From assembly GCA_947652605.1 (NCBI GenBank), contig OX393577.1:65248108-65312107 (forward strand): a stretch of DNA of 64,000 nucleotides. Direction: 5' to 3'. The position numbers and the translations under genes are program-made. Positions 36,566 through 48,249 of the stretch are shown piece by piece. This DNA is from Elmis aenea. Lineage: Eukaryota > Arthropoda > Insecta > Coleoptera > Elmidae. The notes under the pieces are model-generated. The model worked only from the letters and a program-made list of their open reading frames with translations, did no database searches and was not told where the DNA came from. Numbering within the stretch: the first letter of the stretch is position 1; every line of letters starts with the position of its first letter.

Positions 36566-39500
36566 TTCGACACCAAACTAGAATTTAAAAATGTTAAAAA
36601 ATGTAAGAGACACAAATTATACAGAATATTCTCGAATTACTCGAGCGTTAGTAAAATATTGTGCAATTAAAACCGAAAAAGATTTATTCAACCAATATCA
36701 TTCTGTTCTGCTTCTTTTGGCTAATTAATGTACCTACATATTTGTATTTAATTAATATTGCGGTACTTTTGGATGAAGATTAATGATTGCATTTGATGTA
36801 CAACATTTAAAACTTTCCTAACACTAGTACCCAGTGTTAAACGGGAAAACGGTAGATTAAAAAAACTTCGAAACTCAAAAGCGCTAACTTCATTATGTGC
36901 CAACATTTGGGGTTCTAAAATTGAGACAAACTTCAGGATGCCTGAATATTTTATTCTCAACCATTGTCTATATTTGAAGCCCGTATATGAAATTTTTATC
37001 AAAATGTTTTAATGTTTATCACAACAGTAAATAAACATGAATGCTATAGGAATATCTCAACATGCTTATAACTAGTAAACGTAGTTCTAAATATGCAAAG
37101 TTATCTTATTGATTAAATGTTATTTTAGGAACAATTTTGATTTAACTATTTTACATCTGTATTAATTAAAATTGCAATTATGTTAACGTAACATTTTTAT
37201 TAAAGTACTTATATCCTACCAATAGATAAACTAGGGTTGAGTTAAGATATAAATGTTTTAGAATGTATATTTTAAGTGCGTTTCTTTTTGTTACAGGGCT
37301 AATCACGAAACCCAGGGTCAACTTCCCCAATCAGGATGAATCTCGCCAATTATAAATTTTTTAGGTAATGTTTTTTCCAAGTTTTGTAAAAAAAAACACA
37401 TACCATGCGGAATCATATTCTTCTACATCACAAATAGTTAAGATATTTTATTGATAATCTCATGAACGTATTGCAATAAATTAATATGCTCATGCAACTA
37501 TAAAAACGGTTTATAATCTTAGGCATGTTTTAAAAACGGCACTTTTTTAAATTTTTGGAGAGGTTTTAAGTAATTAATGTATCACTATTAAAAATAGTCT
37601 ACTTTATTGAGTCGTTACAAAATTTTTTTAATATATTTTTATGCATATTTCTAATATTGGATAAGTCTTAAAGACAGTCGAATACTTCGTCATGTTTTTT
37701 TAAATATTTAAATCTTTCATCTAAAAAATGGATCCAGTAAGAAATTAAAATAATTTACGTCAAATTTTACTTGGTTCAAATATAGTGTCGCTGCATTGAT
37801 AATCGATTTGTCTTAATCTTATTGGAGGGAATACAGTTTCTATGTTACTTGCTGCGTTCAGAGATTGAAAATTCTGATTGTAATCTTTAAAATTGTTTAA
37901 CATTTTGTATTTTACTGTCACATTTTGGCGCCTGAAACGGTCGCCTCGCCCTGGTGAACAATAAAAACATTGCTCTATAAATTAACACCCCGTACATTCA
38001 TACGATAACATAATAACGGCCTTTATCTGTTCTATCAGCAGGACTTCAACTATATTTTTTCAACATCCACAGCTATTTCGGTATGACAAATGAAAATTAC
38101 GGTAAACATCCCTTTATATTTGCTATTTTAGGGTTACACTAAATTTATACTCACATGAAAAGTAATAAAAAACGTTCTATTTTCTTAGAGCAAAAAAACT
38201 GTTGATGATTCCCTTAACTGTTATACAACTTGTGTGTAGTTCCGGCAAAATCGATTTGAATAGTTGTATAACTTAAGACGGTTAACCAACTTTAACAAGA
38301 CGAGATGAGAATTGACGCACTGTTTTGCAAGACATGTTGTGACAAAGGTATAACTCGTACTAACTTATCCAATTTAGCAGGATTATGTAATCCTGGTGAA
38401 CATGTATGCAGTGACAAACATCGTGAACTAGTGAGTTTCCAATCTAGAAAACCCATATTTTTCGTATCGGAAATGAGATTTTTTTACTTTTCATAAAAAG
38501 GTTTTCCAGATTATTTTAAAATTATGTATTTGCAGCTTAACTTATTGAATTTGTTTAACAAGTTGTGGGATCAGGCAATAAAGGTTTAGTTTAAAAAAGT
38601 AAGCTTTATTCAATTTTCCAAATAAGTTTTCGCTCTTATCACACATGAAAAGCACTTTTTAAATTATGTATTTTGTTGCTTGATCAATAAATTTAGTACC
38701 AATAAGCAATAAATACACCTCAAAACAAAAAGTTAAATCCGATTTTAGAAAGTTTTTCTCTTTAAAATTATATTGTGGGTGTATATGAAATCTTATTAAT
38801 CAAAATTAATACTCTGATATATTGATGTGATAGTAAACAAAATGAAGTGTCGTATGTACCTAGAATTGCGGTACGGATAATTACTCAATTCTACATAATA
38901 ATATGAGCCATTTATAGTGAAAGTGTTTTGCATTTTATTGTACAAAAAAAATATTTATGCTGACTATAGAGACATTTTACTTAAATTTGTTGTATCGGTT
39001 ACTTATATTTTTCTCAGTATACATAATTTCGCACAGACGTTAACGAATCGCCATTTTGCATAGGTGTAAAATGACTTAAGCCACTTTCAAAATTAATAGC
39101 TTCTAAAAACTACGGACTGACGTTGATTTTTACCGATGTATTTTTCTGAAATGATGTTTGATGAGTAAGTAATTTATATGATGTATTTCATTATAAGTTT
39201 ATTTAAGTATTTTTTCATTATCATTAATATCCATAAAATATATAAGTAATAAGTAAATTCACCAGTACATTTAAAAATAAGTAATTTCTATAGGTAACGT
39301 ATTTCAATTTTTTATAAAAGTTTATTCATGTATTGAACCATTGTTACTAGTAGGAGTGATGAATAATTCTTCAGACATTTTACTTTGTTTTAAATGTTTA
39401 AAATAACTGTGGTTAATTGGAGCTACATGGTATATTTACTGTAAATAATCCAATAAATTTAAATAGGTACTATAAAAGAAGGGTTGTTTAGTCTTGTACA

Positions 39501-39622
39501 ATATTTGTTATCAAAGAAAAGGCGTCTTGTCAACTATTAAAGTTTTACTAGGCATCCCATAAACTGGTACAGGCTCAGCTTTTTACTGTTAATTTAAGAG
39601 AAGTGCATATTTTGTGTTTATA
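36566..39622. other. Long AT-rich noncoding stretch
   Basis: It contains one candidate exon (37297-37364) and a short hairpin with 10-bp perfect stem TTATACAACT/AGTTGTATAA (38221-38230 and 38262-38271). The 84-codon frame at 36748-37002 (-) and the 63-codon frame at 38305-38496 (+) show no known motif. Confidence 0.45.
37297..37364 (+). other. Candidate small exon, identity unknown
   Basis: A good acceptor (TTTCTTTTTGTTACAG) is followed after 68 bp by AG|GTAATG. The segment is GC-richer than its surroundings. An ATG at 37336 is open to the donor (MNLANYKFF), and the frame before it carries a stop, so this could be a 5' untranslated/first coding exon. No family is recognised, and chance is possible. 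Confidence 0.22.
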
Positions 39623-42607
39623 CAGGGTGTCCCATATTAGATTTCCAGCATGGGGATCTCGCCAGGGCCGTTTCTGGCGGGGGGCGAAAGCGTGCCTCGC
39701 ACGTTGGCGGCCGATTTAGAGGTCGGCCAAATGCCGCCCTTGCGGTTTTTAATGTTTCACAAGAATTGAAAATAAAATATTAGTTTGAAAAATAGTATGT
39801 AAAAATGATCAAGGATTAAGGATTTCATTTCAATCCCATACTATTCAAAAAAAATTGCAAAAACGCGTAAATCACTCTCCAGTTTGCTTATTCGGTAATT
39901 TCGACTTGAGAGTGGATTGCGATTAAATTTATGTACTCAATCGGCGGTTGTATACCGTACCGTTGCAATGTAGATAGCAATGCAATTGGCAATGGGACAA
40001 GTGCCAAGGGCGCAAGAGATGGCGCTGAAAATCCCTCTTACACATAATGACAAATTTACAGGCATTCAAACAGTCCGCAACTAATGTGAAAAATTTTTAT
40101 TATTGATTTCTCAGAAAATATAATTCGTGATAAAAGTTGGTGCATCATCTAAAACTAATTATAAGATGAAAAAAAATTCAATAAAAAGCCATGGAACACT
40201 AGATTATAACGATTTTTGAAATATTCGCAGGAGTAAAGTGCCCCTATTTTAAGAGATATAAAAAAAAAGATAAGAAAAAGTTATTTAGAATCTCAAAATA
40301 AGGCTAGATTTAAATTTTGAAGGTCAAATTCAAATTTTTATTTTTTAAGAAATTTTAACATTCAAAAAGTCTGCAACAAATGAAAAAGTTTTTTATTATC
40401 GATTTCTCAAAAACTTATATTCTTGATAAACGGTAGTGCATGGTCCAAAACTAATTTTAAATGAAAAAAAGTTTAATAAAGTCATAGGACACTAGATTTT
40501 AGTGATTTTTGAAATATTCGCATTAGTAAAGTGCTTAAAATTTTGTAATAATTGTAATTTTGGAACCTAACCGTCAAAATTTACATCTAGCCTTATTTTG
40601 AGATTCTAAATAACTTTATTCTACAATTTTTTTTTTTTTATCTCTTAAAATAAAGGCACTTTACTCTTGCAAATATTTCAAAAATCGCTAAAATCTAGTG
40701 TCCTATGAATTTTTATCAAACTTGTTTTTATCTTAAAATTTGTTTTAGACTATGCACCAACCTTAATGAAGAATAAAATTTTCTGAGAAATCAATAATAA
40801 AAAACTTTTCCATTTGTTGCAGACTTTTTGAATGTAAAAATTTCTTAAAAAATAAAGTTTTGAATTTGGTCTTAAAAATTAAATCTAGCTTTATTTTGAG
40901 ATTCTAAATAACTTTTTCCTATAAATTGTTTTTGTATCTCATAAAATAAGGGCACTTTGCTCTTGCAAATATTTCAAAAATCCTTAAAACCCAGTGTCCT
41001 ATGACTTTTTATTAAACTTTTTTTTATCCTAAAATTAGTTTTAGACCATGCACCAACTTTTATCAAAAATAAAATTTTTTGAGAAATCAATTATAAAAAT
41101 TTTTCCCATTTGTTGCAGACTTTTTGAATGAATACATGTTGTTAAATATAATACTTGCAATGACAATTATTTATTCTTTTATTTCAATTTTTTGTTTACC
41201 GGGGCGGCGAAACGTACGTTAGCACGCGGGCGGCCAAGTACTCAGAAACGGCACTGGATCTCGCTTATTACAAGAGATACAGGTTTGTTTAATTTAGATG
41301 AATTATTCCTTAGTATTAGAGGAGCCACAATCAATTTTTTAAAATACAAAATTCCTCGTGCTTCAGATGTTATAGCAAAAAATATGAACATGTCGAATTT
41401 CTTTTTTCTCTCATAACGTCCTAACTGTTTTATCTTAATCATTAGAACAATTTTATTTGTACCTTCTGAAGGTACTTTTTTATGTAGAATGTAACTATTA
41501 TCTTAGATTTTTTATTACTTTTCATTTTTGAGATATTAACCCTAACGCCCTAACTTCATTTTTTCTTATGAACCGTCTCAAGTTGGCTTTGGATTAGTTA
41601 AATGTGCTTTTTTTCCTCCTTCTAACGATATATCACGTCATAATCTATAACTGCGCATAACTTAAAAAATCAAGAACAATTGTATTTTATTAATATGAAT
41701 TTAAGTTAGCCATGAAAAACGTTAAACGGTCAAGTTGGCCTTGAAATAGTAAAATGTGCTTTTTTCTCCTCTTTAAAACGATATTTCTTTTGTTATATAT
41801 ATTTCAATAAATAACTCTAAAAATCAAGAAAAACCGTATTTTACTATTATTATTCCTAAGTTAGCCATGAAATATTTTAAACAGGCATGTTAGAATAACA
41901 TCAGTAAAATACGGTTTTTCTTGATTTTCAGAGTTATTTATTTAAATAGATACAATAAAAGATATATCGTTAGAAACAGGAGAAAAAACACATTTCATTA
42001 TTCCAAAGTCAACTTGCCCGTTTAATACGTTTCCTGGCTAACTTACAATTAGAATAATATCGGTAAAATACGGTTTTTCTTGTTCCAGAGTCATTTATTA
42101 AAGTAGATATAATATATCATATTATATCGTTAGAAAGAGGACAAAAAAGCACATCGACTATTCCAAAACCAATCAATAAAATTGATTTTCTAAGTTATGT
42201 GCAGTTATAGATTATGACATGTGATATATCGTTAGAAGGAGGGGAAAAAGCACATTTAACTAATCCAAAGCCAACTTAACGGCCCATAAGAAAAACTGAA
42301 CTTGGGGGTAATAACTCCAAAAAGAAAAGTGATTAAAAAAAGATAATAGTTACATACTACATAAAAAAGTACCTTCAAAAGGTACAAATTAAATTGATAT
42401 AATGATTGACAAAGAAGTTAGGAGTATGAGAGAAAAAATAAATTCGACATTTTCATATTTTTTGCTAAGCACGAGCAATTTTGTACTTTTAAAAATTGAT
42501 TGTGGCTCCTCTGGCACTAAGGAATAATTTATCTAATTTAAACAAACCTGTATCTCCTATTATTATAATAAGCGAGATCTCAGCTGGAAATGTAATCTGG
42601 GACCTTG
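39623..42607. mobile_element. Palindromic CAGGGTGTCCC MITE interrupted by a hAT element
   Basis: The left end is CAGGGTGTCCCATATTAGAT after TA (39621-39622). The right end, inverted, reads CAAGGTCCCAGATTACATTT, with TA at 42608-42609. The inverted correspondence continues through GAGATACAGGTTTGTTTAA, AGGAGCCACAATCAATTTTT and AAGGTACTTTTTTATGTAG. It is centred near 41890. Each arm also contains two diverged copies of a ~200-bp unit (AAATGTGCTTTTTTCC... near 41600 and 41755, inverted near 41990, 42145 and 42250). Without the hAT the element is about 1.38 kb. Confidence 0.88.
39663..41256. mobile_element. hAT-type nonautonomous element, 1,594 bp
   Basis: The termini CAGGGCCGTTTCTGGCGG and (inverted) CAGTGCCGTTTCTGAG are flanked by a perfect 8-bp duplication GATCTCGC (39655-39662, 41257-41264). 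GC-rich subterminal blocks are GGCGGCCGATTT and GGCGGCCAAGT-like. The AT-rich interior consists of a ~285-bp unit present twice direct (about 40063 and 40350) and twice inverted (about 40560-41140), anchored by ATTCAAAAAGTCTGCAACAAATG and its complement. No transposase is present. Confidence 0.93.
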
Positions 42608-42609
42608 TA

Positions 42610-43923
42610 AAGGGAAGCAAATCGATAATTATTTTATTTTTAATATAAATATATTAGAACTGCTAAACAATAAAATTTCATTTGACAAAAATAGTAATAA
42701 TTTGGGAAGAAATTGCAAGTAAAATGCGTAAGGATTATACCACATTCAAAATAAACGACGTGTATTATGAGTCTGTCATCTTCAAAAATCAATTTTTTGT
42801 AAGTGATGATATGTTAATATACCGATATAAAACTGCATTAAGTTAAAAGTCTCAAAGGCCAGCAACTTCTATGGTAGGACACCAAAAAATAATGATATTT
42901 TTTTTATGCAGTCGTAATCAAATCTACATGACATAAAATTAATAATTTTTGCATTAAAAACAGCCATTTTTGAAATGTTTATACCTTCTTTATTTTCTAG
43001 TCTGCGTGTTAAATTCTACAGCTTGATTTTAATTAGTTTTATATTGTGCATTGATGCATTGCGATGAAGTGTTGTAATAAATTGCACTAAAACTTCTGTT
43101 TCCATCTAGCACTGGCAAAATTTCAAATTTTCTGTTATTACTCAAACTGGAGCAAAGCTCTCGGTGCCAAATTTCTGCTCTATTGATTAAGAAGGCAATA
43201 ACCAGGTTGTGAGCACCGTTAAACAGAAAAATATCACCGAGATATAAATTCCTACCGTCTTACTCTCATGAACCCAGTTTTTAAAGTTTGTTGCGTTCCC
43301 TGTGCAGTTTAAAATCAATTTATTGCAAAATTTAAGCGCCGTTTTATTCGAGTAATTGCGGAGCTTTCGCGCAACAACGTTAAACGCTATAAAGGAGTCC
43401 TTATTTTGTTTTAGCATCGTATAAAAGCTCACGTATTTTATGGTTAACTTGCGCACATTAATGGAAATAACAACTCCAGATAAAAGTGCGATTATCTTTA
43501 TAAGGCATACGTGACCCGTTAAGACGATTACACTGCACTGCACCGAGGCTAGCCAGAAGCGAGACACCTCTATTGCATAGTTAAGTGAGGACAATATTAA
43601 GTTCTGGAATTAGCATTTTAATTATTATGTTTAATTAACTGAAATATTTAGGAGTTGTGAAAAAACTGTATACATTAACCTAGCCATTTACATACAGAGT
43701 GACAATAAACTTCCGAGTTGCATGGGCAAGTTTGTTAATGTTGAAATTATAAAGTAGGACAAAATTTTGTTAAAACTAACAGCTTTTTGGCATTAAAAAA
43801 CAAATAAGTAACAAGTAATCAAAAGTTGCTACTTATTTGTAGAGACCATTACTATTTCAATAATCTTGTTTGATGTTAAAAATTACTCCAATGAATTGAA
43901 TACATGATAATCAATTGGAGGAT
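42610..43923. other. Noncoding DNA with one unassigned 135-codon frame
   Basis: Apart from the open frame at 43187-43594, nothing is recognised. CATACAGAGTGACAATAAAC at 43691 resembles a diverged CAGGGTG-type MITE end without a partner. Confidence 0.4.
43187..43594 (-). CDS. Unassigned 135-codon open frame, doubtful
   Basis: This is the longest open frame in the window not explained by a mobile element. It predicts two hydrophobic stretches (around residues 21-46 and 113-134) separated by a basic, N- and K-rich middle. Local base composition is somewhat GC-richer than the surroundings. I do not recognise a family, and there is no signal of flanking splice sites that I trust. In two thirds A+T DNA a frame this long is unlikely at any one place but not surprising once in a 64-kb window. 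It could be an exon of a membrane protein or nothing. Confidence 0.15.
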   Translation of the reverse strand: MSSLNYAIEVSRFWLASVQCSVIVLTGHVCLIKIIALLSGVVISINVRKLTIKYVSFYTMLKQNKDSFIAFNVVARKLRNYSNKTALKFCNKLILNCTGNATNFKNWVHESKTVGIYISVIFFCLTVLTTWLLPS

Positions 43924-44090
43924 TAGTATATTACATAACAAGAGTTGTAAGAAGCATATTACGCACGAGTGGAAAAGTTCCACGAGTGGGTAATTGCTTT
44001 ACAACTCGTGTTATGTAGCTTACTTTTTCTACGATCACATAATTACGGTGTCTTGTCAAATTTTACGTAAGCGTACTTTGATATTTCTAT
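43924..44090. repeat. Hairpin-bearing dispersed repeat (copy 2)
   Basis: It matches 8591-8830 over the hairpin arms (ATTACATAACAAGAGTTGTA; TTTACAACTCGTGTTATGTA) and the flank CTTACTTTTTCTACGATCAC. The loop is shorter than in copy 1. It is immediately followed by the tandem array at 44095. Confidence 0.78.
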
Positions 44091-44094
44091 ACAA

Positions 44095-44315
44095 GTGTGT
44101 GTTTTGCTTACCGTGCGTTATAACTCACTTACTAGGCATGCAGGAAGTGTTTGACGTGTCTACTTTAATCATTTCTTTAAAAAACTGTGCTTTTTGCTTA
44201 TCGTGCGTAAGGACCGACTTACTATCCATGCAGGAAGTGTTTGAGGTGAGTCTACTTTGATCATTTCTTTAAAAAACTGTGCTTTTTGCTTACCGTGCGT
44301 AAGGGCATGCAGGCT
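44095..44315. repeat. Tandem repeat, about 91-bp unit, about 2.4 copies
   Basis: TTTTGCTTACCGTGCGT or its one-base variant starts at 44102, 44192 and 44284, spacing 90 and 92 bp. CATGCAGGAAGTGTTTGA and ATCATTTCTTTAAAAAACTG recur at the same phase. Copies are closely similar, so the duplication is fairly young. The 88-codon frame at 43994-44260 is generated by the repeat. Confidence 0.88.
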
Positions 44316-46075
44316 GTTACGCTAAGAGTCATTCACATAAGTGGTCGTAGAAAAATATACATACAATTTTCTTTTTCTTATAACAAACTTTTAAATAACT
44401 GTTTAAGATTTTTTCAAAAACTTGCACCATTTTCTTTCAAAGAATTTGCGAATTGGTAAATAGAAGAATTTCGATTTTATCTTTGACGGTTTCATGGCCA
44501 AGGCGATCGCAAAAATTACGTTTACTATTCAACTTTTCAGTTTTTTCGCAATTTTTCTGAAGGAAATGGCCAGTGGCATGTATATTTCTGTAAAACATTT
44601 AGTTTTGATGTTATTAATGCAACAAACACAGACTTGATCAGATTGTAGCGACAACATTACGTGACCCTCCCTGGTACATAGTTTTTGAGATACATTTTGT
44701 AAGATTTCATTTACTGCTATGGAAAATAAGCTTTAAATTTACAAATTTGTAATAAATAAACATTTTATAATGATTTTTGTTGGTTGTGGGATGAAATTTA
44801 GTCCTTTAAAATTACACAAAGTTTAATTAATGCTTATAGGACCCGTGACCCTAAAATTGGCTGCAATTAATGATTTTGAATAGCTTAACAGAAAGGCAGA
44901 CCAGCTTCAGTGAGTTTTCATGTTGTCCAGTCGGCCTTTCCGTAAATCGATTCAGAATCACTCATTCGCAGTTCACTTTTAAGTACACAAACGATAAGCA
45001 AATTTATTTTGCGTCCTTTAGCGTTTTGTTATTGCATTATTTATCCTGTTGTTTTTACTTTTGACATTTTATTCACAAATAACAACAACATTTTAAGAGT
45101 TTATTTTACATTTACATATTATTTTCATGAATGAAAAATTGGTTATGGTTAATATTGTTTACAATATTAGCCTGTGAAGTCAATAGGGCATGTAATTTTA
45201 TGTAAAAGCACATCCAATTATTTGAAAAACAAGAACGTGTTACGCAAATATAAATTTTACTTACTTATTTTACATCTGAATGCAAAGTATTGAAAAGCAA
45301 GTACTTTTTTGTTGCTGCAATAATTAAGTTTTATTGTTATAATCGGTTCAGCCAGTAATGCCAACACTGTTCGCGTACGTTATCCAGTTTTTTAATTTGA
45401 GAAAAGCCCATCTTTATTTTTTTTCTATATTGTATATTTTGTAAAAATACATTATCAAACTTAGGTACATTTATGAAGATGTATTATGTTACCTATGCTA
45501 ACAAGTCATGAATTTTTCATACAATTTTGGGTGTAGAAAATGAATGAGGCCATGATTATGAAATTTATATGTATTTTTTTAAGGATAATATTACGACCAT
45601 TTTATAACCACATTTTGTTTTATATTCAACAAGTTTTATCTTAAATTCCTAGCATGTTCAGTTAATGTTAATTTTGTATGTACAGCAAGAAGGTACTTAG
45701 GAATATTTAACCATCCACAAATCTTCCTACAACAAATATTTATATGACTGAAAGCATAAGATTTACTTATTGATTTACAATAAAAATCATACAAGTTCTA
45801 TTCGAATGAAAGTTTAATAACGTTTTTCAAATAAACATATATCAAATTTCGAAAATGTTTTATGCTAACAATAAGTATGCAGCTTTATCCGTCATTTCAT
45901 AATATATTATATTGTTAAAATAAGAAAGTTGATGTTAAAATAACAAAAACAGATGAAGATAGGTAAAATATATTTACAAATTTTTATTTTACCCAAAAAT
46001 GTGTCCTAATAATGTTGAAAAATATTTTGGGTATGATTGTAAATAAGCAAGTTAAAAGCAAAAATCGAAACGTCA
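44316..46075. other. AT-rich noncoding DNA, nothing recognised
   Basis: A 64-codon frame at 44870-45064 (+) in a slightly GC-richer patch has no recognisable motif. Confidence 0.4.
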
Positions 46076-46212
46076 TTTTTGTTGTTGTTAATGAATAGCT
46101 CAAAAACTATAAAAAAGGTTCAAGATCTTTTTTAATGGAATAATTGCTCTCATATCATAGATCTTACTGTTTACGAGATTCCCATGCTGTTCACGTCAAC
46201 TGGGACACCCTG
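46076..46212. mobile_element. Solo end of a CAGGGTGTCCCAGTTGACG MITE
   Basis: Reading inward from 46212 on the minus strand gives CAGGGTGTCCCAGTTGACGT, then AACAGCATGGGAATCTCGTA and TTTTTGAGCTATTC. The terminus is followed by TA at 46213-46214. GGGAATCTCG resembles GGGGATCTCG near the left end of the 39623 element, so the two may be related. No opposite terminus was found. Confidence 0.6.
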
Positions 46213-46229
46213 TATACAGTGTGTTTCTT

Positions 46230-46740
46230 AGTATTTGCACTTTTTCCAGGAAAAACCGAAACTTTTTTAATCTAAGCAAATGTGATTTACAAAACTGAGG
46301 TTAATTAGAATGACCAGGGGGACACTACAACCCCTTACGTTGCCTGAAAATCTTGGACACCTAAAGCAATGCATTTTCACTGTTAGTTTGTTTAAAAACG
46401 GCAGAAATAAATTCGCAGCTTTTCAAAGTTTTGAAAAAAATTCCGTGGGTTACAGACTTGCATATTTTTTTATCTTTTGACAAACATTTAAAAGCTCTAG
46501 ACTCTTTATGTTTTTTGAAAATCTTTAAGAGATCCTTAACAATGCATTGCTATCTTTTTATTGTTATAAACGTCTTAAAACAATGTTTACAACTCTTCAA
46601 AATTTCGTAAAAAGTTTCATATGTATAACCTTGCAGTTTTTTAAGGCAAAAATTCAAAAGTTTTGCTATGGTTAGTTCTAAAAATGTTAAAGACTTTCTA
46701 AGCAATGCAATGCCCTTAAAAACTAAAAATTAAGTGTTTT
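46230..46740. repeat. Degenerate tandem repeat, about 165-172-bp unit
   Basis: AGCAATGCA or ACAATGCATT recurs at about 46367, 46540 and 46702. Similarly phased blocks are GTTTAAAAACGGC/CGTCTTAAAAC, CTTTTCAAAGTTTTG/CTCTTCAAAATTTCG, TTGCATATTTTT/TTGCAGTTTTTT and GTTTTTTGAAAATC. It is strongly diverged, with two to three copies. Confidence 0.55.
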
Positions 46741-48249
46741 TACTATCTTGAAAACATCGATTAAATGCTTGTTACGTTAAAAAACACGTGTTACCTAAAA
46801 GCGCATGTAGTGTAATTTTGAATGAAAAAAGAATTATAATATGTATTATTTTTAACTTGCCTTAGAAATGGTTTTGGTATCGACAAGAATTAAACAGTTC
46901 TTCATGTGATTACTTAAAACCTACGCATTTTTAACATTTGTCAGGAGTATATTCATACATCATCGTATCACTTTTATATTATATTCTCTGTAGTATGTTA
47001 TATTAACCTGAATTTTTTGTGAAAAAAACGCATAATTTTAAATTTTATTATGCAAAGCATTACATGAATGGAACACATCAATAATCATCTTACGTTCACA
47101 AGACTCGTCTTTTCATTCACTTTTTTTCCCTCTTTGTGCCAAACATTCTATACCCAAAACTTTGTATTGATGTCCTTTGAAGCTAAAAGTAGTGACAGTA
47201 AACAAATTTTAAATATAAAAAAGTAATAAAATTCATCTCCCCGACGTCTCATTTTTCATTCATCCAAGTGAGAATATTAAATATGAAGTTTTATCAGAAT
47301 TTAGTCGAGCAGTCTCCGCACAAATACAGTCCATCCACGCGTGCAACACCGAGAAAATTTTAATAATCGAATTCAAGAACTTCGGGAGCGCATTAAAGTA
47401 CCATTAACTGCGATTCGATTACAAGTTTTTGTTAAATTAGCACAATAATAACAGCAATTATCGTAGTCATTCGTGATGAGAAACATTAATCAAGTAACAT
47501 CAAAAACATTAACACGATCACTTACCAAGTTTCCCGCGATTTTAGTGATGTAGGATTTGCTCGTTTTTGTTATTTTTTTTTGTTAAGTAAGCCCGGGTTG
47601 TAGCGGAAGCAAGTAGGCACATGTGCGTAAAGCGATAGGTTCTAGAGGGGAACTACGTAGCATGAAACAGCTTGACGTCCAGAGCGCCACTAGCTTCCTG
47701 AAACTTTCACAGCGTCAACGCTGTACTGAAACCGGCGCAAACGAACTCCTGCAGTTAAATTCATACACAAGGCGTGTATTACAATGAAGCTATTGCTTCT
47801 GTTCGTAATATTAAATTTACGCACTTCATCTCGACCGTCTTCTGTTATTTAATGAGTCACTTAAACAAATGAATTGCCCCGAGCAATACCCTAGGGCGTT
47901 TATCAAAATAACCGTTCGGTTTTGGAAATATGGCACAGTAAGCTGTGCGCGTATTTTAACTACTTTTTAAAATTATTTTCGCTGTGAAAACAAAAGTTTG
48001 GCAGTTGTTTACCTCCGCTATGTACATTGCTTCGTTTTAGCGAGGAATTTGTTGACCTTGTTAAATGTTTTCAACCCCCTAAAGAGGTGAATGTCTAATG
48101 AAATAAGGTATGGTCTCCGGGGAGGATATCTGAAAACTTTAAAGTGACGATTCTGTAGAATCTCTACAGCTAGGGACGCGTTAAACGACCAAAGTTGTCA
48201 TGGAAAAGCGTATCTTTCATAAGCTTTTTTTATTTCATGTTTTGAGAAA
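46741..48249. other. Noncoding DNA with a GC-elevated patch at 47260-47790
   Basis: The patch contains a possible minus-strand exon with a strong donor. No protein frame was recognised. Confidence 0.4.
47526..47740 (-). other. Candidate noncoding first exon (minus strand)
   Basis: A GC-richer stretch ends in CGCGGGAAACTTG|GTAAGTGATC, a strong donor reading toward lower coordinates (splice after 47526). A TCAGT initiator-like motif lies at 47729-47725. The stretch has no long frame, as expected for a 5' untranslated exon. The start is only a guess, and no downstream exon was identified. Confidence 0.2.
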
